Assembly (NCBI GenBank): GCA_017551845.1
Contig: JAFZKR010000127.1
Coordinates: 1-29,875 of the forward strand
From: Bacteroidaceae bacterium
GTDB lineage: Bacteria > Bacteroidota > Bacteroidia > Bacteroidales > Bacteroidaceae
Direction of reading: 5' to 3'
Length of the DNA stretch: 29,875 nucleotides
Under the pieces are notes generated by a model, which did no database searches, was not told where the DNA came from, and saw only the letters and a program-made list of their open reading frames with translations. This document shows positions 1 through 6,949 of the stretch, one piece after another (positions within the stretch are counted from its first letter, which is position 1; each line of letters opens with the position of its first letter). A program made the position numbers and the translations under genes.

Positions 1-601
1 ACAGAACAAATCCATCGGTCAGTTCAACCTGGAGGGTATTGCACCCGCACGCCGTGGCGTACCTCAGATTGAGGTTACATGCGATATCGATGCCAACGGT
101 ATCCTTAAGGTAAGTGCCAAGGATAAGGCAACCGGTAAGGAGCAGGCCATACGTATTGAGGCAAGCTCTGGCTTGAGCAAGGAGGAGATTGAGCGCATGA
201 AGGCTGAGGCCGAGGCTAATGCTGATGCCGATAAGAAGGAGCGTGAGAAGGTTGACAAACTGAATCAGGCAGACTCAATGATATTCCAGACCGAGCAGCA
301 GCTGCAGGATCTGGGTGACAAGATTCCGGCCGACAAGAAGGCTCCTATAGAGAGTGCTTTGAACGCTCTTAAGGATGCTCACAAGGCTCAGGATATTGCT
401 GCCATTGACAAGGCTATGGCAGAACTGAATACAGCATTCCAGGCTGCCAGCGCACAGATGTACCAGCAGAGCGGCGCACAGGGTCAGCCCGGCGGTGCAG
501 GCTTTAACGGCGGTGCACAGAGTGGTTCTCAGGACGGCGGTCAGAACGGTGGTTCAAACTCTGATAACGTTCAGGATGCTGATTTTGAGGAGGTGAAATA
601 A
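1..601 (+). CDS. dnaK: Molecular chaperone DnaK (Hsp70), C-terminal part, 5' truncated by window
   Basis: The open frame enters at base 2 and gives the last 199 residues of Hsp70. It starts inside the substrate-binding beta-sandwich ([19 protein letters not shown], then [20 protein letters not shown]), passes into the helical lid ([16 protein letters not shown]) and ends in a Gly/Gln/Ser/Asn-rich disordered tail with the typical acidic end DADFEEVK. The ATPase domain lies left of the window. DnaK binds exposed hydrophobic peptides in the cytoplasm and cycles with DnaJ and GrpE, neither of which is present here. A strong hairpin terminator follows within 25 bases, so this is the last gene of its transcript. 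Identification is secure from the sequence blocks. Confidence 0.98.
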   Translation, partial: QNKSIGQFNLEGIAPARRGVPQIEVTCDIDANGILKVSAKDKATGKEQAIRIEASSGLSKEEIERMKAEAEANADADKKEREKVDKLNQADSMIFQTEQQLQDLGDKIPADKKAPIESALNALKDAHKAQDIAAIDKAMAELNTAFQAASAQMYQQSGAQGQPGGAGFNGGAQSGSQDGGQNGGSNSDNVQDADFEEVK

Positions 602-623
602 AGTAATCTTACAATAATCAGAT

Positions 624-657
624 GGCGTGTAACCCAAGTGGTTGCACGCCTTTTTTT
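624..657 (+). terminator. Rho-independent terminator of dnaK
   Basis: Stem GGCGTG-T-AACC (624-634) pairs with GGTT-G-CACGCC (640-650), with one T-G wobble and a five-base loop, followed directly by seven T residues (651-657). It lies 22 bases after the dnaK stop codon. Confidence 0.9.
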
Positions 658-667
658 GCTATTAACA

Positions 668-700
668 CATGGAGCCGGATCATCCCGACCCAGCTCCATG
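668..700. other. Inverted repeat, possible hairpin at the 3' side of the small exported gene
   Basis: CATGGAGC (668-675) is repeated inverted as GCTCCATG (693-700), a perfect 8-bp stem with a 17-base loop. It lies between the dnaK terminator and the end of the minus-strand gene ending at 765. No T tract follows on either strand immediately, so it is not a canonical terminator; it could stabilise or end the minus-strand transcript. Confidence 0.4.
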
Positions 701-764
701 AAACCTTACTAACCTTTTGCTTATGAAACTCTTACTATGAATCCTTATTATGAGTGTCTGGACA

Positions 765-1103
765 TTATTTTGCTATACGGTTGTTGAAATAATCCATAGG
801 AATGCTGTTCATTGCAACATCATTCTGGTCTGTTACCAGGATTTCGCTGAAGATGTCGTAATAAAGATCCTTGATGTCCTCGATCTTTGCGGTCTTCTTG
901 TCATCGTTCAGGTTCTCTGCGCGGCATACGTTCTCGATGTCGGTAAGCATCTTCTGGTACATTGGGATGAACTCCAGTGCGTCGGCCTGGCTGAGTTCAG
1001 CAACTACGTCGGCTACGGTAGCCTCATTCTCGTTAACACTCTGAGCATTTGCTCCTACTGTCATGAACAGTGCTGCAACGGCAGCGAAGAAAATCTTTTT
1101 CAT
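765..1103 (-). CDS. Small exported protein of unknown function
   Basis: This is a 112-residue protein that I do not recognise. It begins with a clear Sec signal peptide: MKK, hydrophobic core FFAAVAALFMTV, and a GANAQS cleavage region with predicted cleavage after NA (residue about 20), the AXA-Q pattern common in Bacteroidetes. The mature part of about 90 residues is acidic, mostly helical in character and has one Cys; there is no lipobox, no membrane segment and no known motif. The start codon is preceded by a long A-rich, T-poor stretch (1104-1137 read on the minus strand) typical of Bacteroidetes translation initiation. A -7 element at 1223-1230 suggests its own promoter and a leader of about 115 bases. 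An overlapping plus-strand frame at 750-1235 is a shadow. The gene is real on the strength of signal peptide and start context; its role is unknown. Confidence 0.75.
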   Translation of the reverse strand: MKKIFFAAVAALFMTVGANAQSVNENEATVADVVAELSQADALEFIPMYQKMLTDIENVCRAENLNDDKKTAKIEDIKDLYYDIFSEILVTDQNDVAMNSIPMDYFNNRIAK

Positions 1104-1151
1104 AATTGTTATTTTTTTGTTTTTGTTATTTGTCCGTTTTTGTTTTGCGAT

Positions 1152-1194
1152 GCCGGAAGCGTGTTGGGTTTTGCCCGACCCCGTTTCAACCGGC
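1152..1194 (-). other. Nested hairpin in the leader of the small exported gene
   Basis: GCCGG (1152-1156) can pair with CCGGC (1190-1194), enclosing GTTGGG (1163-1168) that pairs with CCCGAC (1174-1179) around a TTTTG loop. In the minus-strand transcript this GC-rich double hairpin sits about 50 bases before the start codon, flanked by A-rich sequence. It may protect or regulate the mRNA; no known riboswitch class is recognised. Confidence 0.35.
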
Positions 1195-1222
1195 GTTCGT
1201 ATTTAAGAGTCAGAATGTGGCA

Positions 1223-1230
1223 CAAAGTTA
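1223..1230 (-). promoter_or_regulatory. Candidate -7 promoter element, TAACTTTG
   Basis: Read on the minus strand this is TAACTTTG, a full match to the Bacteroidetes TAnnTTTG element. There is no good TTG element at the usual 19-21 bp upstream (a TTTTG occurs about 31 bp away). The predicted start near 1219 would give a leader of about 115 bases to the gene starting at 1103. Confidence 0.5.
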
Positions 1231-1411
1231 AGTGAGAAGTTAATTAATTATCATTTGTTAACAAAATTATTAACATTATTCTAATGATGAATTTAGTATT
1301 TAATAAAAAGATAATCAGCGATAAATGTTATTTACCACCGATTGATCGTGTTAACTATTAATTGCTGATTTATGAACTTAAAGGTAACAGAAAAGGGAAC
1401 GGTTATGTTTC
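1231..1411. other. AT-rich intergenic region between two minus-strand genes
   Basis: This stretch is AT-rich and has no plausible gene. It contains an inverted repeat, AATCAGC (1313-1319) and GCTGATT (1364-1370), with a 44-base spacer. On the minus strand the second arm is followed by ATCTTTTTATT, so it might end the oxidoreductase transcript, but the loop is long and the call is weak. A smaller TAAAT/ATTTA repeat lies at 1322-1334. Confidence 0.3.
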
Positions 1412-2383
1412 TTACCAGTCCATCGGATATACTATGCCCCATTTTTTGCGGAGGCTGTCCATAACTTTCATTATTTCAAGAGTCTCCTGATGCGGCATGT
1501 ATGGGGATTCAAGCAAGCCTTTGGCAAGAGCATCCTTGCAGGCAATGACCTGATACTCATAGCCGGTAATCTGATTTGCAGGTTTGTCAAATACAGCCAT
1601 TGGCTTGTAATCGTTATATACTGTAATACGTTCAGGACAGTTAATGTTATCCACAATAAGATAACCCTCGGTTCCACAAATCTGCCCAAGTCGGCCACAG
1701 AGACAAAGGGCGCTGGACTGTATATTGGCCATGCGTCCGTCGCGGTATGACCAGCTAATAGAGTTATGCATGTCCATTCCGGTGTCGCTCTTGATGCAGT
1801 TTGATGTCTCGTTTATGATATCGGCCCCGAAATACATGCGGCAGAAATTAATACTATAGACCCCGAGATCAAGAAGGGCGCCTCCGCACAGCTCCGGCCG
1901 GAGAATTCGCTCCTTGAACTCCATCATGTAACAGAGGCTTGCATTGAGCAGACGAGGTTTACCTATGGCTCCGCTGTCAAGTAGCTCCTTCACTTTCATG
2001 GATAATGGCATATATCGTGTCCAGATGGCCTCAGTTATGAAAATACCTTTCTTATGTGCAAGGTTCAGGAGTTCATCGGCTTCACGGGCATTGGCGGTGA
2101 AAGCTTTTTCGCAGAGTACCGGTTTACCTGCATTTATGGCTAAGCTGGCATGTTCAAAATGATGGGAGTGAGGTGTTGCTATATAAACAAGGTCAACCTC
2201 TGGATCCTCAACCAGCTCCTTGTATGAGCCGTAGGCCTTCCGAAAATTCCAGTGGTGGGCAAACTCCTGTGCGCGGCTCAGGTCACGTGCCGCAATAGCA
2301 TACTTCATTGAAGTGTCAAGGCCGGTCAGCGTCTCAGCCATCTTGTCGGCTATCCAGCCGGCTCCAATAATTCCTACATTCAT
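1412..2383 (-). CDS. Gfo/Idh/MocA family NAD(P)-dependent oxidoreductase (dihydrodiol dehydrogenase-like)
   Basis: The 323-residue protein has the two-domain architecture of this family. The N-terminal Rossmann fold shows GIIGAGWIA (residues 4-12, dinucleotide-binding GxGxxA), an ATPHSHH stretch at 70-75, and CEKAFT at 91-96, where Lys93 matches the family's catalytic Lys (canonical EKP, here EKA). The C-terminal sheet domain carries GGALLDLGVYSINF (167-180), with Asp172 and Tyr176 at the substrate-site positions. The WTRYMP motif (121-126) is typical of the dimeric dihydrodiol dehydrogenase / glucose-fructose oxidoreductase-like branch. It is probably cytosolic and oxidises a sugar, inositol or similar polyol; the substrate cannot be told from sequence. 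It is transcribed divergently from the S46 peptidase and stands alone, with no sugar operon around it. Confidence 0.9.
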   Translation of the reverse strand: MNVGIIGAGWIADKMAETLTGLDTSMKYAIAARDLSRAQEFAHHWNFRKAYGSYKELVEDPEVDLVYIATPHSHHFEHASLAINAGKPVLCEKAFTANAREADELLNLAHKKGIFITEAIWTRYMPLSMKVKELLDSGAIGKPRLLNASLCYMMEFKERILRPELCGGALLDLGVYSINFCRMYFGADIINETSNCIKSDTGMDMHNSISWSYRDGRMANIQSSALCLCGRLGQICGTEGYLIVDNINCPERITVYNDYKPMAVFDKPANQITGYEYQVIACKDALAKGLLESPYMPHQETLEIMKVMDSLRKKWGIVYPMDW

Positions 2384-2461
2384 AATCGGTTAGTTTTAAT
2401 GTTAATTTCTACAGGCCATTGACACGGCAGAAACCTCTTTAACTATTATAGTAATTGATGA

Positions 2462-2492
2462 TTGTAAAGGTATGAAAATAATGCTAATTTTG
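2462..2492 (+). promoter_or_regulatory. Promoter of the S46 peptidase gene
   Basis: TTG at 2462-2464, a 20-bp spacer, then TAATTTTG at 2485-2492: a full match to the Bacteroidetes TTG-N20-TAnnTTTG pattern. Predicted start near 2496, leaving a leader of about 22 bases. Confidence 0.8.
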
Positions 2493-2517
2493 CATCACTG
2501 GATAAAAACAATCTGAT

Positions 2518-4503
2518 ATGAATAAGAGATTTACGGTTATGCTTGCACTGCTCATGGCAGTGGCATCGGTCAGGGCCGATGAGGGTATGTGGATGCTTCC
2601 CACACTCAAGAATATGAATCAGTCTGACATGAAGAAGTTAGGCTTGAAGATCAAGGCTTCGGACATATACAATGAAAAGAAGGCATCCATAAAGGATGCT
2701 GTGGTGCACTTCGGAAGCGGTTGCACTGCCGAGATTATCTCGGACCGCGGACTGCTTGTCACCAATCACCACTGCGGATATTCCAGTATCCAGGGACTTT
2801 CCACTCCTGAGCACAACTATTTGGAGGACGGCTATTGGGCAATGAGCCTTGAGGAGGAAATACCTGTTCCTGGACTCACGGTCACTTTCCTTCAGAGCAT
2901 GACTGACATAACCGGGAAGAAACAGAGCGATGTGGAAGAGCTGTTGGATAAAATCAGGGATGAGAATCCTGACTGTCAGATTCAGGTGACAGGATTTTAT
3001 AATGACAACCAGCGCTATATAATAGTAAATAAGGTGTATCGTGACGTTCGTTTCGTGGGTGCTCCGCCTGCGTCGGCTGGAAAGTTTGGAGGTGAGACCG
3101 ACAACTGGATGTGGCCGCGTCACACCTGTGATTTCTCCATGTTCCGTGTTTATGCAGACCGTGAAGGGAATCCCGCCGATTACAGCGAGGAGAATGTTCC
3201 TATGAAACCCAAGCGTTTTCTCAGCATATCACTCAAAGGCATGGAAGAGGGCGATTTTGCCATGATTATGGGCTATCCAGGCCGTACACAGAGGTTCCAG
3301 ACGGCAGCCCAGCTAGAGCAGATGATGGAGGTGCAGGATGTGCGCATTGCCGCGCGTACAGTCCGTCAGGATGTGATGTGGCAGGGTATGCGCTCTAATG
3401 ACACCATAGGCCTCCAGTATGCCAACAAGTATGCTTCCTCGGCCAACGGATGGAAAAAATGGCAGGGTATGCGTGAGTGCTTTGAGGCCCTTGACGTTAT
3501 AGGCCGCCAGCGTCAGAAGGAGGCCGATTTCATGGAGTGGGTGAATGCCAAACCAAAACGTGTGGCCAAGTATGGGACAGCCATAGAGGATATCGAGAAT
3601 TCAGTCCGTGCCAATACGGAGTATAATCTGCGCAATGCAGTATATAGCGAGAGCCTGGGTAACATAGAACTTCTGAGGGTAGCCCAGATGGGAAGTGCTG
3701 ACCGCGAGGTTTTCTACCGCAATTACAACCCTTCGTTAGACCGTGAGATTTCCAAGGCAATGGTCAATTTCTACACTATCAATGCCAGCCCGAACGACTC
3801 CCTAGACCTCACGCTCCTGAACATCGACTCCCTGTTCGTATATAGCGCATACACTGATCCTGACAAGCTCAAAGCCCGTGACTATACGGAACTGACCGAT
3901 GATCCGGCCGCTCAGCTCAACCGTCAGTTGAGAGAGGCCCGTAACCATATAAACGCCTCATATTCATACGATGCTGCAAATCTGCGTGATTCCGCATCAA
4001 CCATCTTCACTGCCGGCCTCATGGAGTGGAACAAGAAAGCCAAATCATATCCCGATGCAAACTCCACTTGCCGCCTCACATACGGCACAATCCAGGGCTA
4101 CACCACCAAGGATGGAAAGAAATATGATTTCTACACCAACATGAAAGGTGTTATTGACAAGGAGGACCCCACTAATTATGAGTTTCGTGTTCCCGCACGT
4201 CAGAAGGAACTGTGGCAGAAACGTGATTTCGGCCAGTATGCAGGCCCTGACGGTGAGGTCCCCACATGTTTCCTTACCAACCTTGACATTACCGGCGGTA
4301 ACTCCGGCAGTCCGGTTATGGATGCTGAGGGCAACCTCATAGGGCTCGCTTTCGACGGCAACTGGGAGGCCATGAGCGGCGATGTCATTTTCGAGCCCGA
4401 GCTACAGCGCTGTATATGCGTTGACATACGTTATGTACTCTGGATGATGGACAAGTTCGGAGGTGCAGGCTATTTGCTCGACGAGATGAATATTGTCAAG
4501 TAA
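2518..4503 (+). CDS. S46 family dipeptidyl peptidase, DPP7 type
   Basis: This is a 661-residue exported serine exopeptidase that removes dipeptides from peptide N-termini in the periplasm, feeding peptide catabolism. It has a signal peptide (MNKRFTVMLALLMAVASVRA, mature start at Asp/Glu near residue 21). Trypsin-like catalytic residues are visible: His85 in TNHHCGY, probably Asp205 in RHTCDFSMFR, and Ser596 in TGGNSGSP. The residue 18 positions after the catalytic Ser distinguishes DPP7 (Gly) from DPP11 (Arg) in Porphyromonas enzymes; here it is Gly614 (AFDGNWE), so preference for hydrophobic rather than acidic P1 residues is inferred. Family members are about 700 residues long, so this is slightly short but has both ends. 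It has its own promoter; the sirtuin gene follows 48 bases on and may be co-transcribed. Confidence 0.93.
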   Translation: MNKRFTVMLALLMAVASVRADEGMWMLPTLKNMNQSDMKKLGLKIKASDIYNEKKASIKDAVVHFGSGCTAEIISDRGLLVTNHHCGYSSIQGLSTPEHNYLEDGYWAMSLEEEIPVPGLTVTFLQSMTDITGKKQSDVEELLDKIRDENPDCQIQVTGFYNDNQRYIIVNKVYRDVRFVGAPPASAGKFGGETDNWMWPRHTCDFSMFRVYADREGNPADYSEENVPMKPKRFLSISLKGMEEGDFAMIMGYPGRTQRFQTAAQLEQMMEVQDVRIAARTVRQDVMWQGMRSNDTIGLQYANKYASSANGWKKWQGMRECFEALDVIGRQRQKEADFMEWVNAKPKRVAKYGTAIEDIENSVRANTEYNLRNAVYSESLGNIELLRVAQMGSADREVFYRNYNPSLDREISKAMVNFYTINASPNDSLDLTLLNIDSLFVYSAYTDPDKLKARDYTELTDDPAAQLNRQLREARNHINASYSYDAANLRDSASTIFTAGLMEWNKKAKSYPDANSTCRLTYGTIQGYTTKDGKKYDFYTNMKGVIDKEDPTNYEFRVPARQKELWQKRDFGQYAGPDGEVPTCFLTNLDITGGNSGSPVMDAEGNLIGLAFDGNWEAMSGDVIFEPELQRCICVDIRYVLWMMDKFGGAGYLLDEMNIVK

Positions 4504-4551
4504 ACAACAAACTTATAATACTATACACATTATTGCTTAAAGCCTGTTGAG

Positions 4552-5262
4552 ATGGAAAGGAAAAGACTTGTCGTACTAAGCGGGTCCGGAATAAGTGCCG
4601 AGAGCGGTATTTCCACATTCCGTGGAGGGAACGGCCTTTGGGACAATGAGCCCGTAGAGGCAGTAGCCACTATTGAAGGCTGGTACCGTGATCCTGCACG
4701 TGTGTTGCGTTTCTACAATGAACGCAGGTCACAGCTTGCAACTGTCAAGCCGAACGAGGCGCACACAATCCTGGCTGAACTTGAAAAGGATTTTGACGTG
4801 TGCGTGGTGACACAGAATGTGGATAACCTTCATGAACGTGCCGGAAGCACCCATATCATACATCTTCACGGTGAACTTACCAAGGTGCGTCCGGAGGACA
4901 CATATACCGATATGGACTACTGGAGTGAACATTATGTTCAGGACATAGGCTATAAGTCCATTAAGATAGGTGATAAGGGCGGTCCACACAACACACAGCT
5001 GCGTCCTCATATAGTATGGTTCGGTGAACAGGTGCCCAACCTTCAGAAAGCTGCTGAGGCGGTAAGTCGTGCGGACATACTGCTCATTGTAGGCACATCC
5101 ATGCAGGTATATCCCGCAGCCGGGCTCTACCAGTACGCACCTTCAGAGTGCAAAATATATATGATTGATCCGGACCCGTCGGCCGCCGCACACGTCAGCG
5201 GAGTGGTGCACATCAAGGATGTTGCTACCACCGGAATGCGTAAGTTCTGCAGGTTGCTGTAG
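4552..5262 (+). CDS. cobB: Sir2-family NAD-dependent protein deacylase (sirtuin), zinc-cysteine-free
   Basis: The 236-residue protein has the sirtuin signatures: GSGISAESGISTFRG (residues 11-25, NAD binding), TQNVDNLHERAGS (87-99) and HLHGE (104-108), with His106 as the general base, plus IVWFGE and IVGTSMQVYPAAGL late in the Rossmann domain. FYNERR at 54-59 provides the Tyr55-x-x-Arg58 pair that in E. coli CobB and human SIRT5 recognises succinyl/malonyl-lysine, so deacylase as well as deacetylase activity is inferred. The four zinc-binding cysteines usually found between HLHGE and FGE are absent: that segment has no Cys at all. It would act in the cytoplasm on acyl-lysine proteins such as metabolic enzymes. 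The gene ends two bases from the convergent PurF-like gene, with no hairpin between. Confidence 0.92.
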   Translation: MERKRLVVLSGSGISAESGISTFRGGNGLWDNEPVEAVATIEGWYRDPARVLRFYNERRSQLATVKPNEAHTILAELEKDFDVCVVTQNVDNLHERAGSTHIIHLHGELTKVRPEDTYTDMDYWSEHYVQDIGYKSIKIGDKGGPHNTQLRPHIVWFGEQVPNLQKAAEAVSRADILLIVGTSMQVYPAAGLYQYAPSECKIYMIDPDPSAAAHVSGVVHIKDVATTGMRKFCRLL

Positions 5263-5264
5263 TG

Positions 5265-6698
5265 CTATTTGTTCTGCTCAGTTAGAGTATAGAATGAACT
5301 TCCGTCAAAGCAGTGGGTGCATATCTGTTCCTTCGACAAGCCGATAGCTTTCACCAAAGCCTCAAGTGAACTGAACTTAAGTGAAGTGAGCTGCAGACGC
5401 CTTGCTATCTCCTTGACCATCTTTCCATACTCGGGAGTACCAGTAGTAGCATATTTCTTAAGTGTCTCTTGACTGGGATTATCGCCCTCAAAGTCCTGAA
5501 TCACCCTTCGTGTTATGAGCTCCAGATCATTCTTGCTGGCGGAATAGTTGACGAACGGACAACTATAGATGAGCGGTGGACATGATATCCTCATGTGAGC
5601 CTCCTTGACACCTGATTCATAGAAGTCATGCGAGTTGTCCTTGAGCTGTGTGCCACGAACTATACTGTCATCACAGAATACCAGACGCTTACCGTTGAGA
5701 ATATCCTTGTTTGATATCAGCTTCATCTTGGCCACAAGGTTGCGCCGGGCTTGGTCAGTAGGCATGAAAGAACGGGGCCAAGTAGGGGTATATTTAGCCA
5801 CAGCCCTTACATACGGACACTTATGTCCTTCGGCATAACCTACAGCCATACCTAATCCGCTGTCTGGAATACCGCAGGCTCCATCTACCTCGATATCGTC
5901 CTCCCGGCCCATTACGCGGCCCAGTTCGTTGCGGACATCCTCGGCGTTACGCCCCTCATAACAGCTGGTGGGGAATCCGTAATAGACCCACAGGAATGAG
6001 CATATCTGCATTTTATTGTTGGGCTTGCGCAGCTCCTCATAACCGTTCTCAGTTATCCTTATTATCTGGCCGGGGCCGATGTACAGTTTCGTGTCATATC
6101 CAAGGTTCGGGAAAGCTGTTGTCTCAGTTGTAACAGCCACAGCTCCATCTTTGCAACCCAGTGCGATAGGAGTACGGCCCCATGAATCGCGTGCTGCTAT
6201 TATACCATTTTCAGTGAGCAGCAGCATGGAGCAAGAACCCTTTATTGTCTTGTAAACATTTTCAATGCCATCAATATAGTTCTTTCCTTTGATGATAAGC
6301 AATGCTATCAGCTCAGTCGGGTTAATCTTGCCGCTGCTGAATTCGCTCAGGTGCATGTTTTCATTGAGCAGATGTTCGCAAATCTCCTCTTTGTTGTTGA
6401 TTTTAGCCACTGTGACCAGGGCGAACCTACCCAAGTGACTGTTCATGAGCATGGGCTGTGCGTCCGTATCACTTATTACGCCTATGCCGCTGTTGCCACA
6501 GAATCTGTCTAGCTCACATTCAAATTTGCTCCTGAAATAATCGTTCTCAAGGTTATGGATGCTACGCTTGAAACCCAGTTCTGGGCTGAAAGTGACAATT
6601 CCGGCACGGCTTGTTCCAAGATGTGACTGATAGTCAGTTCCGTAAAAAAGATCATTGATACATCTCTCCTTAGAGACGACTCCAAAAAAACCGCCCAT
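5265..6698 (-). CDS. Amidophosphoribosyltransferase (PurF) paralogue lacking the glutaminase cysteine
   Basis: The 477-residue protein aligns over its whole length with glutamine PRPP amidotransferase, the first enzyme of purine synthesis. PurF normally starts MCGIFG, with the Cys exposed by Met removal as glutaminase nucleophile; here the start reads MGGFFGVVSK, so the nucleophile is Gly. The phosphoribosyltransferase domain keeps its PRPP loop (LVFCDDSIVRGTQ, residues 339-351). Cysteines matching the 4Fe-4S ligands of Bacillus-type PurF appear to be kept: Cys233 (QICSF), Cys380 (IYSC), Cys460 and Cys463 (CTHC). It may use free ammonia, make another phosphoribosyl product, or be regulatory. 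Such paralogues are often simply annotated as PurF in Bacteroidetes, so that label should not be taken as proof of function. No other purine gene is nearby. Confidence 0.88.
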   Translation of the reverse strand: MGGFFGVVSKERCINDLFYGTDYQSHLGTSRAGIVTFSPELGFKRSIHNLENDYFRSKFECELDRFCGNSGIGVISDTDAQPMLMNSHLGRFALVTVAKINNKEEICEHLLNENMHLSEFSSGKINPTELIALLIIKGKNYIDGIENVYKTIKGSCSMLLLTENGIIAARDSWGRTPIALGCKDGAVAVTTETTAFPNLGYDTKLYIGPGQIIRITENGYEELRKPNNKMQICSFLWVYYGFPTSCYEGRNAEDVRNELGRVMGREDDIEVDGACGIPDSGLGMAVGYAEGHKCPYVRAVAKYTPTWPRSFMPTDQARRNLVAKMKLISNKDILNGKRLVFCDDSIVRGTQLKDNSHDFYESGVKEAHMRISCPPLIYSCPFVNYSASKNDLELITRRVIQDFEGDNPSQETLKKYATTGTPEYGKMVKEIARRLQLTSLKFSSLEALVKAIGLSKEQICTHCFDGSSFYTLTEQNK

Positions 6699-6732
6699 TT
6701 GCTCTCAATAAATGTGTTTTATAATCCGAGCA

Positions 6733-6740
6733 CAAAATTA
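6733..6740 (-). promoter_or_regulatory. -7 element for the PurF-like gene, TAATTTTG
   Basis: On the minus strand this reads TAATTTTG, a full TAnnTTTG match, giving a start near 6729 and a leader of about 31 bases. No TTG is seen at the expected upstream spacing. Confidence 0.6.
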
Positions 6741-6854
6741 CAACATCTATCTGATTTTCCTCATCGCCACACCCCGTACTTATCCACAATTTTGGTTAAG
6801 AATAGTTATTGCAGGATTCTTTGAATAAGAAAGGGTGCCCTCGGGAAAAATAAG

Positions 6855-6862
6855 TAAATTTG
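6855..6862 (+). promoter_or_regulatory. -7 element for the GH130 gene, TAAATTTG
   Basis: TAAATTTG is a full TAnnTTTG match. A TTTG at 6820-6823 is too far upstream (31 bp) to be a standard -33 partner. The predicted start near 6866 gives an 84-base leader. Confidence 0.55.
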
Positions 6863-6949
6863 AAAACCACTCCGGTGAAATACAACCTGGATTGAATGAT
6901 ACCGGGAGGTAGGAACATTATTAAAATAATGGAATAAAAGAGGCTTACA

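Noticed and set aside
750..1235. 161-codon plus-strand open frame over the small exported gene
   Set aside because: It is Cys/Val-rich antisense of the signal-peptide-bearing minus-strand gene, with no recognisable domain or start context.
2518..4503. DPP11 (acidic P1) assignment of the S46 peptidase
   Set aside because: The specificity position 18 residues after the catalytic Ser is Gly614, not Arg, so DPP7 type fits better.
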